Assembly (NCBI GenBank): GCA_029931535.1
Contig: JAQPZY010001610.1
Span: 682,001 to 746,000, forward strand
Length of the DNA stretch: 64,000 nt
Reading direction: 5' to 3'
Origin: Margaritifera margaritifera
Taxonomy: Eukaryota > Mollusca > Bivalvia > Unionida > Margaritiferidae
The notes under the pieces were generated by a model. That model searched no databases and was not told the origin of the DNA. It saw only the letters and a list, made by a program, of their open reading frames with translations. Below, one piece after another: positions 12,036-22,840 of the stretch (positions are counted from its first letter, which is position 1; every line of letters begins with the position of its first letter). Position numbers and translations under genes: made by a program.

Positions 12036-13410
12036 GTTTGTTTCAGTGCTTGTAAATGCATTTTAATTGTTCTGAAATTTTCATAATTTCTTTGATGTAA
12101 TTTATGTTGTATTCATAAAAGTAATCTATGTTTTCGTCTCCCTATTTTCAAACGTTCTTTTGGCGTACTCTTTTATTTAGTCGTGCCATTTCTTTTTCTT
12201 TCTTATTGTTAAAACTTTTTGCCTTTTCACATGGTCTGTAGTAAGCACCATTTTTTGTAAAACTCAGTCTGTTTTTTTAAGTCATCATGACATGTCTTGA
12301 AATCCATAAATTTTATTTTCCCATATTAAATTTCAATTTTTATTTTCACTACTAAAAGTAGCCTTGAAATGTTACTTACAATTACCCATTGCTCCTGTTT
12401 AGCTTGATATTCAGTTAACTTTCCAAATTTCCATGCAGATAAATGGAAGGTGAACAAGACGGAAAGGAAGATGAAAACAAAGTTAGCCACGTAGAGTTAA
12501 AACTTGGCAGGCAACTTGGAAAACGTTCACAGGAATTTTAAAATGCCAAAGCGGAATGTTTAAAGAAAGAACAAGAAAACTATGAAACGTCGAAGAATGC
12601 AAGGCACAAGATCACAAGATGCTTAAATCACACTGCATTAAAGAAATGAAACGAGTTCAGTCATAACGCTTTATCATTTGACAGGTTGTGGTATACCTTT
12701 TATCATCTTGTTTATTTGGTCAAAAAGTAAAGTTGTTTCTGTTATTAAAACTGATGAACTAGGAAGACATGTACAAAGCATAAAGTTTAAGACAAAAACA
12801 AAACATTAAAAATAACCATCACTAAAGAACAACAGCACAGACTACGAAGCTGGACTTAGTTCAGTCCTCGACGTTCAATAAACGCACGACTCTGGTAATT
12901 TAATCGCACACCAATAACGCTTTTAGTGATGCGTCATTCATTTTTGTTGCTGGACTAGCCGTATAGCTTAGTCTTTCTGCGTTAAAGTAGATAAATATAG
13001 ACATCGCTGGATATAGAATTAGTATGGTCTTGTTTTTTGTGCGTACTATTTTACATTTCACAACTGTGCTTTCTCTATCAATATATATCTACTGGATTAT
13101 GTTTGCAAATAAATCCCTCGTGGTAACCGTTGAGCATTTACATGTTCTTTCATAAACTACACTGAAGCTACACTCGGTGCAAATAAGAGGTGTAGTTCGT
13201 TCAATATCTGCTGTCTGACTAAAAACTTACATAGCAACAGGTTTTCTGATGAATGCATTTCTTTGGCAAATAAGCCTTCCAATTAGTATAACGACTTGAG
13301 TAGGAGAGGATTCCAGTATATTAAATTCCTTTTACCAGCAGCATGCCGGTATTTTGATACAGTATGTGCGTATATTGGGTGATATAAATAATATTCGGCA
13401 ATCCATTACA
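12036..13410. other. no supported gene; one small broken frame at 12443-12660
   Basis: After an acceptor-like TTCCATGCAG, an ATG at 12443 opens a lysine/glutamate-rich frame of about 65 codons with one internal stop near 12539, ending in a stop near 12647. It looks coiled-coil-like but matches nothing I know. The rest of the span is AT-rich and featureless. Confidence 0.3.
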
Positions 13411-13656
13411 TTCCTGGTCCCGATACACAAAACTCTTTAACTAGAGTGTACACTCAAACTGTTTTTGATAGCTGATCATGAAAAGACTTGTGAAGAAAAG
13501 TTTGAAGGGTTGAACTTTATCTAAATTAAGAGTGTTGTTAAATTTGGGAAATTTGTTCGTGAAATGTTGAAAAATAAACTTTTTACAATCGGAACAAATT
13601 TGAGTTTGAGTGTGCGCTCAAGTCGAGAAGTTTTGTGAATACGAGGCCTGGAACCA
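13411..13656. mobile_element. MITE-like element with ~50-bp terminal inverted repeats
   Basis: The left end (TTCCTGGTCC...CACAAAACTC...GTACACTCAAAC) is the reverse complement of the right end (GAGTTTGAGTGTGCGCTC...AGTTTTGTGAATACGAGG...GGAACC) over about 50 bp with modest divergence. The interior of about 145 bp is AT-rich and non-coding. This is the structure of a miniature inverted-repeat element. The superfamily is unclear because target duplications are not obvious. Confidence 0.75.
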
Positions 13657-14311
13657 AATACAATTAATTTCATGTTTTAGGTTAACAAACTGTAAGAAGT
13701 AACAATGGGTCCAGTGTGTAAAAGACTATTAGAAAATATATATTTGCTGATATTTATTGTGTAACTGTATTAAAGCTTGAATAAAGTTCAAGTATGTTAA
13801 TATATTAAGTCCATTGCTGGTAGTTTTATATTAATTGGAAAAAAGAAAAAAAAAAAAAAAAAAACATTTCACTGTTTTTTGTCTCTTTAGAAAAAGTCTG
13901 TATGAAAGAAATATGTGTATGACAGATTTATATCTACTGTACGTGGCGAGACATAACTATAACTTTTCCTACGGAGACGCTGGCGTCGCAATGAATGTTA
14001 AGATTCAGTTTTATAGTTTCTAAAAGTCATACATCATCTACATCAGTTGCTATATTCAAGCTGGGCTATATTATACTAATACTTTATATCTAAAGTGTAT
14101 ACTATGATAATACAATAGTTTTCCGTCTTGCCTGCTTAAGTTGCGTCATAAGGGAGAGCAACAGTTCTGATTTACAATAGCCCAGATAAAATCGCCCGGC
14201 AATAGGTCGCATAGTTTCCCGGAAAACCAGATAATGTTCCGCCTATTAACTAGCAGAACTGTTTCTTGAAAATCAGTGTTTTTCTCCTTGAAAAGAATTG
14301 TGGTAACTTAC
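13657..14311. other. no gene seen
   Basis: Contains an A-rich run at 13840-13864. A 62-codon frame starting in that run lacks support. Nothing else is recognisable. Confidence 0.45.
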
Positions 14312-14428
14312 AGATATATTTTAAATATGTGGTGACGTTGTAATGAAAATAGATACGTTTTAAATAGGTGGTGACATTGTATTGAAAATAGATACATTTT
14401 AAAAAGGTGGGGACATTGTAATGAAAAT
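14312..14428. repeat. 39-bp tandem repeat, 3 copies
   Basis: Three units of exactly 39 bp begin AGATA(T/C) and contain TTTTAAA and GGTGGTGACATTGTAATGAA variants. Confidence 0.9.
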
Positions 14429-14644
14429 TAAACGAGAAAGTTTGAAGCAAAATAAAGCTTTGGAATCGCGTATGCTACGTAGTGAAATGAAGATATGTGA
14501 ACGACTTGGGGGGTTCTGTCTGACTGCCTTTGAATTCCAAACCAAGCAGATGTTATTAAGTAAACATTCACACCTCACTGGGTGATATGACTGGTCAGAC
14601 GTCCATTGGAATGTCTGTAATGCGACATCTAATTGATAAAGATA

Positions 14645-14868
14645 AATTTCAAACAAATTGTGATCGATTGACAGACAAATTGTGATCGATTGACAACTGG
14701 TGGCAAAACACCACAACTGACAACTGATAGAAAAACACAGTGAATGACAATTGGTGGCAAAACACCATGACTGATGGTAAAACACAATGACTGACAACTG
14801 GTGGCAAAACACCATCACTGACAACAGGTGGCAAAACACCATCACTGACAACAGGTGGCAAAACACCA
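14645..14868. repeat. compound short tandem array
   Basis: Two copies of a 22-bp unit around TTGTGATCGATTGACAGAC are followed by about seven units of 18-27 bp around CAACTGGTGGCAAAACACCA with CTGA spacers. The long minus-strand frame here (about 172 codons overlapping the array) is produced by the repeat. Confidence 0.9.
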
Positions 14869-15113
14869 TGATTTTATAGCTGGCCGCTTCCGGCCTCACG
14901 CTAGCTAAGACATACAATTATAGCCTGACAAACTCTTTATATTGTTGGAGCATACTCGCGAATGCTAAATTTGGACATTCTCACTTACGAACGGGTAATT
15001 TTGAAAATTGACATGTTGGATCTCTCTCTCAAAATGCGCACAACGCAAAAAATGGATGGTGCTTCTTTTTCGTAGACCCTTCTTCCCCTAAGAGATGATA
15101 TAACAAACCACTA

Positions 15114-15175
<62 letters not shown>

Positions 15176-15359
15176 TATATATATACTTTAAAAAAATGTT
15201 TTTACACAACTTGATTGGGCTAATTGCAAGCATAACAACATAGATATGTAGTTTACCTGCTTTAGACCGTTTTTTTTTTATTTTGTCTTCTTGTTTTCTT
15301 CTATTGTTTATCCTTTGTTTATTTCTCCGTCATTTAAAGATGCTGCAGTAATAAATTCT
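14869..15359. other. no gene; (TA)n tract at 15115-15184
   Basis: The span holds a (TA)n microsatellite of about 65 bp at 15115-15184 and AT-rich flanks without a gene. Confidence 0.6.
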
Positions 15360-15500
15360 TTTTGACTTTTGTGTATAGTGTTTGTTTTGTGGATGTAAAT
15401 TGTTTCTTCCCCTGACGAAGAGCTTGTTTAGCTCGAAACGTTGGGAAACTGTTTTTGTATTTGCGCCGCTATCAATTTTTGTGTCATTATATATATATAT
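15360..15500 (+). ncRNA. hammerhead-like core in mobile-element fragment, copy A
   Basis: At 15412-15438 the sequence has CTGACGA, then a perfect 5-bp stem (GAGCT/AGCTC) with a 5-base loop, then GAAA: the conserved core and stem II of a hammerhead ribozyme. A short stem III can be drawn after GAAA, but no clear stem I is visible. About 145 bp around it is repeated in inverted orientation at 16615-16765. Hammerhead motifs with weak stem III are known from the terminal repeats of Penelope-like retroelements, so a fragment of such an element is a reasonable inference. Confidence 0.5.
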
Positions 15501-15654
15501 TTTTATTAAATTTTGCAAAATCGTACAAGACATAGCATCTTTGTGAAGCTAAAGCATTTGAATGATCAATCTATAACTGGGATTTTCATCAGAAAGGAGG
15601 AGTGAAAGTGCTTTACAATCTGAAATACCATTGATTGAAATCTGTTTGTGTTTG

Positions 15655-15747
<93 letters not shown>
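15655..15747. repeat. (TA)n(TG)n compound microsatellite
   Basis: About 58 bp of TA passes directly into about 32 bp of TG. The Tyr/Ile and Cys/Val frames on both strands are artefacts. Confidence 0.97.
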
Positions 15748-15748
<1 letters not shown>

Positions 15749-15907
15749 TTCGTAGCAAAAGAAAATATATGGTTTACATCTAAATTTAGAATGAAAGTCA
15801 TTGAAAGAAGTGAAAATCTTGAGCAGGAATCGAACCTATACATGGAAGCAAGTACATGATTGCATAAAAGTCTTGAGTCACTCAGTTGCTGCAATCTGAT
15901 ATTATCT

Positions 15908-16052
15908 CCAAACAATATATAAATAAGTCAAAATCAGTCCTACTCCAAACAATATCTAAATAAGTCCAAATCAGTCCTACTCCAAACAATATCTAAATAA
16001 GTCCAAATCAGTCCTATTCCAAACAATATCTAAATAAGTCAAATCAGTCCTA
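15908..16052. repeat. ~38-bp tandem repeat, 4 copies
   Basis: Units contain CCAAACAATATCTAAATAAG and TCCAAATCAGTCCTA. The last unit is slightly truncated. Confidence 0.9.
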
Positions 16053-16614
16053 AAAGCAACCTGCTGTAATTCTTTGCTTTGATTCAATGACGGCTAAAAG
16101 TGTCAATCAAAATTACTCATTTAAGAAAGAAATCGGTTTCCTATCTACTCCTCCCCATTTTTTCCCCCTTGTATTTCTTCAAAGAGCATCAGCTAGTTGG
16201 ATGAAGAACATTTACCGGTGGCAATGCGGGGAACGGCGATTTTTTTAAATATGATGCATTGTTTTGAAAAATGTACCATTTTGTTAAAAGGACAGTCGAT
16301 GTATAGTGTACAGTTCATGCATATTGGATGAAAAGAAATGAACGTTTTACAGAGTAAATTTATATGTTTGTGGAAACTATCCTGATGTTTAACCTCTAGA
16401 GTAGCATGTATCGTGTCAGTCGGACAAGCACAGCACATCAGATAGCATTACCTGATGGTTCACATGTTATCCAATACAATATTTGCTTGCGGCCCATTGG
16501 AATTTCGGGAAGAAAAAATAATACTGATAGCCGTTGGTAGATAGGTGGGAGCCGTTGGTAGATACGTGGGATTAGGGGGATTCGTCTGTTGAACATATAC
16601 TTGTTGAATATATA
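16053..16614. other. no gene seen
   Basis: Unique-looking, stop-rich sequence. A small duplication of GCCGTTGGTAGATA lies at 16530-16565. Confidence 0.4.
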
Positions 16615-16765
16615 TGTATATGTATTGACACAAAAATTGATAACGGCGCAAATTCAAAACGGTTTCCCAACGTTTCGAGCTAAACAAGCTGTTCGTCAGG
16701 GGAAAAAAACAGCTTACATATACAAAACAGACACTAAACACAAAATCTAAGATAAATTCTGGACT
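16615..16765 (-). ncRNA. hammerhead-like core in mobile-element fragment, copy B (inverted)
   Basis: The reverse complement is about 80-85% similar by eye to 15360-15500. The core CTGACGA...GAAA is kept. One stem II pair is lost (GAGCT becomes CAGCT opposite AGCTC), while a wobble position in the proposed short stem III becomes a G-C pair. The opposite orientation 1.2 kb from copy A suggests two separate insertions or an inverted-repeat remnant. Confidence 0.45.
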
Positions 16766-16927
16766 CCTACATGTTAAATTCACTAGGGGGAATTTACAAC
16801 AATAGATCTAATAAAAAGTTGTTCCACAATAACAATAATAAACAAGCGGGTTATTGTGTATATCACATAGAGAACCAACAAAATGTTTTGACCTAATTCC
16901 ATTTTGTGAATAAAGGACGGAAAAACC

Positions 16928-16995
<68 letters not shown>

Positions 16996-17511
16996 GATAC
17001 AGTTCAGATTGTTTGAATGAAGGAAAATTCGTAGCAGGTGTCTTTCTTTTTTTTTTATATTCTTAAATATAACACACTATCGCAGCCGACCAGAACATCA
17101 GATTTACAGAAACAAAACGTTCATTCACGGCGATGAAATTAGCAATATAAAAGGTAACTTTCTGCAAGACAGACTTTTAAAAGTGATAAATGAGAACGTT
17201 TGATAGCGACAGTCTCAAAAGGAATTTGATTTATTTTTCGATCACATGATTTGTACTCAAATAAACGGCATTGAATTAAACATATACTACAACCTTTTAA
17301 TGCCCTCAGCCTTAAAAAAAAAAAAAAAAAATTAAATAGCGAGAGAGATAAAGTTGTATAATAGCTTTGTTCGTAATACAGAGTTTATAATTTATTTTTT
17401 TATGTAAGGCATATCTTAAAAATAAATCTAGAATCAACAGGCGATTGTAATTTTCGTGGGCGGGGTCAGCATCCTGGTGAATACAGTACACGTAGAACAT
17501 TTTTGAGCCCG

Positions 17512-17513
<2 letters not shown>
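16766..17513. other. no gene; (TA)n tract at 16931-16994
   Basis: Holds a (TA)n microsatellite, a poly-T run near 17045 and a poly-A run at 17314-17330. No gene is seen. Confidence 0.55.

Positions 17514-17601
<88 letters not shown>
17514..17601. repeat. (TA)n microsatellite
   Basis: An uninterrupted TA run of about 88 bp, immediately followed by the sequence that leads into a hairpin-forming segment. Confidence 0.97.
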
Positions 17602-17603
<2 letters not shown>

Positions 17604-17664
17604 CGGATAGTGAACAGGTTAAATATAACTAGAAATAAAAACTCACAGCACGGCTACGTTTAAC

Positions 17665-17800
17665 AAAGAGCTTTTATGACTTATTATCTTCAGGATTCCT
17701 TTGACATGGTAATAGTATTGTGTCTAAAACAACAACAACAATAACAAAACACTACGTGTCAAAGGAAGCCTGAAGATTAACCAAAGTACTTATGAACGCG
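17665..17800. repeat. imperfect inverted repeat (hairpin)
   Basis: The arms TATCTTCAGGATTCCTTTGACA and its near-reverse-complement GTGTCAAAGGAAGCCTGAAGAT flank a spacer with CAACAACAACAAT. Extended pairing outward gives arms of about 40 bp. This could be a small foldback element or a structured end of a retroelement. No function is assigned. Confidence 0.65.
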
Positions 17801-18478
17801 CTCGCTGTAACGTAGATGTGTCGGTTTGCCATTGTAAAGTACGAGTTGAAGAAAATGTTCCAAGGTGAACTGCTGTGACCGTGCGATCAAAATCACAGAG
17901 ACGTAGAGTGCAATACCTCTAACAAGATTCTTGAAATAAGTATAGGAATGTTTTGAGCACACACACACTTAAATATTAAAATCGCTATCTAAGTATAACA
18001 AAGAACTGTCGGTCGCTGTATTACTTACCTACATTGAGTATAAGTTATTAGGTATGATTCATAGAAATTTCATATTCGGTGAACAGTAACCAAACGTTTT
18101 AACAGCGAATACAGGCTATAAATAACAATCATATGTTTAAGATGAATATTTTTGGTCCTAATTCTATCGGCTACAGAATTTTTTGGGGGCAATATGTGTG
18201 TGTGTCTTTATCCTGACGAGTTTGTTTATTTTATTTTTTAACTTATTTTTGCTTACCTTCTTTTTTATATTTTGAATATTTAAAACTATGATCCACCTAG
18301 TGTAGTCAGATGACATAAAAGTATGCATTTTCTGCTTTCTGTATTGAATCAAAATATACAGAGGAGTGTACAAATTTTAAATAGGGGAGACAACTTAACC
18401 AAGTACTGCCCCGAAGTTCCGGGTGTGTATTGCACAATGGCATGTAAGTAGTTCTAAAAATAAACGTGCGGCCGATGT
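17801..18478. other. upstream flank of the DUF4291-NMNAT gene, no gene seen
   Basis: AT-rich and stop-rich, with only a short (TG) run near 18195 and no coding signal. Confidence 0.4.
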
Positions 18479-18487
18479 TTATAAAGA
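18479..18487 (+). promoter_or_regulatory. TATA-like box upstream of the DUF4291-NMNAT gene
   Basis: TTATAAAGA lies 46-54 bases before the start codon. If used, transcription would begin near 18510, giving a very short 5' leader. A second TATAAAG at 18502 is too close to the start codon for normal spacing. This is a sequence resemblance only. Confidence 0.35.
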
Positions 18488-18532
18488 CAGGTATACCGAA
18501 GTATAAAGTACTTTTTACAACACCCAGAAGCT

Positions 18533-18899
18533 ATGGCTACAAAGAAGAAAGTTCCGCTTGAAACTAAAAGATATGCCGATCAGCTAAAAAATGACTGGCC
18601 CCAAACAGGGAGGCACATACTCGCTCAGTACGACACGGAGACGATAGTTGTATATCAAGCATTCCGTCCAGAAATAGCGACTTTTGCCGTGGAAAATGGA
18701 AAGTTTGGTGGATCGTATTATAACTTTGACCGTATGTCATGGATAAAAACAAACTTTCTATGGATGGTGTATAGATCAGGGTGGGCGACAAAGTCTGGAC
18801 AGGATAGAATTTTGGCCATAAGGATAACTCTGGAAGGGTTTGATGAGATACTGAAGGAGTCTCGGGAAGCTAAACCCGTGAAAGGCCAGAAACAACCAG
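18533..18899 (+). CDS. DUF4291-NMNAT fusion gene, exon 1 (first part of DUF4291)
   Basis: First coding exon of a two-exon, 509-residue protein (367 nt here plus 1163 nt at 21085-22247). The ATG has G at -3 and G at +4, and an in-frame TAA at 18482 with no ATG between fixes the start. Residues 1-122 carry the first half of DUF4291: YQAFRPEIA near 41-49, then RMSWIKTNFLWMVYRSGWA at 67-85 and the DRILAIRI strand at 91-98. The donor is CAG|GTATGA at 18899/18900 and leaves phase 1. DUF4291 is a domain of unknown function that I know mainly from bacteria and fungi. Without splicing the frame would add 14 codons and stop at 18943, before the conserved second half. Confidence 0.88.
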
Positions 18900-19688
18900 G
18901 TATGATACATTGGACAATAATCGCTTCTTTTAATCTGTTTTGACCCTTTTCGGACAATAACATGTAATTTTTGTCGATTAGTGATACGCCAGTCATACAA
19001 AATCCTTTGTTTTATGTAAAATGTCCAAACTGTAGCTTGAATTAACATGCTAAATTTAGTACTGTATAGTACACATGAATCTAGTGTACAACATTATTCT
19101 AGCAATGCTGATTAGCTAGTGCCCCTTACCTGATTTCAATTAGAAATAAAACGGACACTCAGACTCCTACGGCAAAATACATTCCCTGACTCTCGAACAG
19201 TATACTAATGTTTAATGACGTAGGTGACTTGAACCAACCCTAATAGTAAAGATGTTGGTCCCGATGTTTCATATCATTACAAAGGGTGTAGCATTGTTGC
19301 TTTGAAGGATTTTTCTTGTGGAAGTAGGATTTATTCAACGGTAAAGGAAAACTACAGGTATCATGAAACATTAAAATTTAGCCTTTGTTAAAAGAATGAT
19401 AATTAGATAGTTTGTATGCACTGTAATTAATAACTTATTATAAAGGATAACATGTTTGTATCATGCTTGAATTCACGTACATTTTCTCGTACCAGTTTGA
19501 GGTTTGAAATAGCATGATGAAAATACGATTTGAGTGTGGTTTTAATAAGAATTCTTACAGTTCAGTCACAATTTATTCTTATTCATCACTATGTCTTGTA
19601 GTTCTTGACAATCCCATTTCTTTCCACTGTTTTGTCTAGACTTCGTCATTGTGGTCAGTACGTAATAATTAATGTCGTAAAAATTCCA

Positions 19689-19692
<4 letters not shown>

Positions 19693-19741
<49 letters not shown>
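19693..19741. repeat. (GA)n microsatellite
   Basis: About 49 bp of GA followed by a short GGT run, inside the intron of the DUF4291-NMNAT gene. Confidence 0.95.
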
Positions 19742-19743
<2 letters not shown>

Positions 19744-20388
19744 GGTGGTGGTGAGATATTTCTAAAAACTAGCATTGTATCCACGACACGGTTTGGAGTT
19801 TTACGGCACAGCAACACAAATAGGTCATTTTGTGCAGAGGCAATTGGAGTAGAGCCACATGACGGATGCTCTAACGATATGCAATAATTAAATAAGCATT
19901 GATTCGAAATGTAAAGTTCTAGGTCATACAGGGGCCCTTTGTAGTCATGTTTTGACGACAAAAAAATGAGTTCTAGTTTGACCTAGGTCTACTTAATATT
20001 AAGCATCACACCAAACTTTGTTACAGTCCTGTAAGTCATTTATAAGTTGTTGAATTAAAATTCATGATGCAAGGGCAAACTTTCAAGTCACACAGGGGAC
20101 GTTACTCAGTCAAATTGTGACCGCCCCCCCCCCCAAAAAAAAAAAAAAAAAAAAAAAAACGGATGATAAATCAAACCTAGTCATAATATTAAACCTAATA
20201 CGAAATTTTGTTTTTATCCATGTAAAGTTAGTCGAAAGTTACTGAGTTGAAACGAAATTCATTACGCACAATATGTACGTGACGAAAATACAGGAGTAAT
20301 ACTATGTTTTGCCTTCTTGGAATATGGGAATTGGGGGGAGGGGTCATGACAAATATCAGCTTACAAGTTATATACCATTTATAAAGTG

Positions 20389-20422
<34 letters not shown>

Positions 20423-20609
20423 AAGACTTCTCCTTATTCAAATATTTACGAGTTTTCACAAGTCATAATTATGAAAATAATAAAAAGTGGCTCGGGATTT
20501 GCACATTGTGCGATTTGTAATTTGATCTAACTGTAACCCTTTTTAAAATTATTTGTGTTGGTTTTAATGGTACTTTTAACACATTATTGGCTATATCATG
20601 TTGAGGTAA

Positions 20610-20737
20610 TGGGACCTAAGTGCCTTTCCCAAGGACACATCGAGACAGACGAACAGGGGTGGCCTGGCCGGGTATTGAACTTCCGACCCTTGGATTACGA
20701 GTCCGATTCTGTACCAACTGAGCTACCGCCCCTCCCA
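20610..20737 (-). mobile_element. tRNA-derived SINE
   Basis: On the minus strand the head reads GGCGGTAGCTCAGTTGGTAC, a good pol III A box. An anticodon-loop-like CTCGTAA (Thr-CGU type) and a degenerate B box (GGAAGTTCAATAC) follow. The body has TGTGTCCTTGGGAAAGGCAC, a phrase common in metazoan SINE bodies. The cloverleaf is imperfect and the sequence continues past the tRNA end, so this is a SINE and not a tRNA gene. Confidence 0.7.
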
Positions 20738-21084
20738 CTATAACCTTTACAGAAATCAAATCAAAGGTCAACAACACTATTATTGCCCACTTTTTGCGCA
20801 AACAGTCAAGTTTATGTCAACAATAATGGAGGACGCAGTTTGGTTGAGGTGAATAAACTACTGGTTGGACATGTAAACATAACTCATTACCAATCTAAAC
20901 GTCACGCTCTAGTCATGTGTTTCGTTCGACAAACTTTCTATGACTTTTTCATGTGCAAATGGGTTTTAGAAAGTATGGGGTACATCAACCTTGAACTACT
21001 AATTTCAAATAGGCTAATTAATAATTTTAGTTTACGGATGTGCCAGATATGGCTTCTGTTTAAACAATTCTCGTTTCTTTGCAG

Positions 21085-22247
21085 ACAAGAGTGATTTGGT
21101 GAGGCTCCAGTGGGATCCAGACCATGATCCCTGTGGAAATAAAGAATCTCGCAGAGCTATACAACTTGGTCTCAGGGGAGAAATTTTGAAAAAACTCAAC
21201 GATAACTGGATTCGTGATATCATTGACATAACAGACTTTGTGAAAGAACAGCACAAATTGGTGGTACAAAATGACCTCAAGTCACTGCGGACTCCAAAAG
21301 AACGAATGTACATTCCCAGCGACCAAGAGCTGTTTCACCACATTAGGTTAGGCGACGACGACAACCATCAGGCTACTTCAAAGTCGTTGACTACGGATGA
21401 CGTTGAAAGTAACGAGTCTGGAATTGCAACCGAAAGTAGAAAAAATGAAGAAGTAGACAAAGTCAAAATGTTGACACTGGATTCTAATGAATGCCGTGAG
21501 TTTGAAAAGAAAGTTGGCTATGCAGAGGGCGATAATTCAATTTCAAAATCACAAGTAATCTTGTGTCTTGGCGGAGCTTTTAATCCAGTTCATACCAGGC
21601 ACGTCATGGCTCTAGTGATGGCAAAGCGTTGGTTGGAAGAAAATACAAATTATGAGGTGGTAGCTGGGCGATTAGCTGTGGCACCAGATGGGTATGTACT
21701 GGGCAAGACGAAAAAGAAAAAGGAAAAGTGTATGAAAGCGGAACATAGAATACGACTTTGCGAGCTGACATGCAATGATGACAAAGAGTGGCTCCAGCCA
21801 TTTCCGAAACCTGTTGGTTCGGCATTTGAATGTGGCAAGAAGACTAAATATGACCTTGAACATAACAAGAACTATAAAGATTTACAAATAGCTGTTATAA
21901 TCGGAGCGGATCGGGCTATTAATAATTCTGGTCACGCAAAATGGCATAGGGAATATAATCATATTACACTATGCATTGGGAGACAAGGAGAAACTGGTCA
22001 TGTGAACTACAAATTTGAAGAAGACAGAAAGGCCGGAAGAGTAAAAAATTCGAAGTTTTTTGTAGTTCCAGATGAATTAGACAATGTTAGTTCTACAGCT
22101 ATTAGGAGTATATTGAAAGGGCTTGATGGCGCAAAATCCATGGACGAAAAAAGTAAAATCTTAGAATGTTTGACAAAAGATGGATTTATCGATTCAAAAT
22201 CTGCTGAATATATTCTCAGCATGGAAGACAATCTCTATTTATCTTGA
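21085..22247 (+). CDS. DUF4291-NMNAT fusion gene, exon 2 (end of DUF4291 plus nucleotidyltransferase)
   Basis: Supplies residues 123-509. Residues 123-215 complete DUF4291, with WDPDHDP at 132-138 and RRAIQLGLRG at 145-154. A charged linker (about 216-275) follows. Residues 278-505 form an HxGH-type nucleotidyltransferase domain: GGAFNPVHTRH at 285-295 is the nucleotide-binding GxFNPxHxxH motif, IIGADRA lies near 394-400, and VSSTAIR at 457-463 matches the ISSTxxR motif of NMN/NaMN adenylyltransferases (NadD/NMNAT). These enzymes join ATP to (nicotinate or nicotinamide) mononucleotide in NAD synthesis. Key motifs look intact, so activity is plausible. The true substrate and the role of DUF4291 are unknown. 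The exon ends with TGA; the acceptor TTTGCAG lies directly upstream. Confidence 0.9.
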
Positions 22248-22263
22248 TACTTTCTTCACCTGG

Positions 22264-22269
22264 AATAAA
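22264..22269 (+). terminator. polyadenylation signal AATAAA
   Basis: AATAAA lies 17 bases after the stop codon of the DUF4291-NMNAT gene. Another AATAAA is at 22342-22347. Either would give a short 3' UTR. Confidence 0.55.
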
Positions 22270-22840
22270 TTTAAACTGACTTTATATACTTGTGCTGCAC
22301 AAGAATTACCCAAAAATCCGGATTTTACTTAGTGATGTAGAAATAAATCATGAACAATCATGTTTTTGTCAATATTCTTTTTCTCTTTTATGTACGAAAA
22401 TAAACAACAACACGTGAATATAGAAGAGATAGAATGTAACTTGTAGTATATTTTGCTTACATTGAACATGTATACGTATACACACATAATTACTAGCTCT
22501 TCAAGAAGTCGTGTAATGATTTTTTTTGTAGTATCTTCTGACATTCTTTTCTCTATTCGACTCGGTTAAATCCAAGATTCTTTTCGTAATGCCTGGTTTT
22601 TTAGTGCTGTTCCGATTAATCGATTTGTTCAAGCATGGGTCACTTGCAGTAAATGTCCAGCTAATTGATAACGATTTCTGTGGTCGATCTGCTCTGCGCT
22701 GTTTTGGACTCGATGCTATTTGAACAATATCTCCAAATTTGGCATCATATCATGTTGACCGATTAGTCGATTATTATTCAGTCATTGATTGCTTGATAGA
22801 AACTGATATCCATAATGAAATATTATCATATTCCCAAGGC
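22270..22840. other. no gene seen
   Basis: Short inverted phrases (CCGATTAATCGATTT near 22614 and ACCGATTAGTCGATTAT near 22759) may bound a ~170-bp MITE-like repeat, but the ends are too diverged to call. Confidence 0.3.

Larger units (their letters stand above)
18900..21084 (+). other. intron of the DUF4291-NMNAT gene
   Basis: This 2185-bp intron starts GTATGA and ends TTTCTTTGCAG. It contains a (GA)n run, a C/A homopolymer pair at 20124-20159, a (CAA)n run at 20391-20422 and a minus-strand tRNA-derived SINE. The join restores one codon (G|AC, Asp123) and continues DUF4291 exactly where the conserved WDPDHDP block is expected. Confidence 0.88.

Noticed and set aside
14399..14917. 172-codon minus-strand frame
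   Set aside because: Driven by the 18-27-bp tandem array (repeated VMVFCHQLS-like peptide); no independent coding evidence.
18564..19048. Three minus-strand frames opposite exon 1 of the DUF4291-NMNAT gene
   Set aside because: Shadows of the real coding exon on the other strand.
20660..20737. Possible tRNA-Thr gene on the minus strand
   Set aside because: Good A box and anticodon loop, but degenerate B box, broken stems, and sequence continuing into a SINE body.
21604..21868. Minus-strand frames of 63-73 codons opposite exon 2
   Set aside because: Shadows of the nucleotidyltransferase coding sequence.
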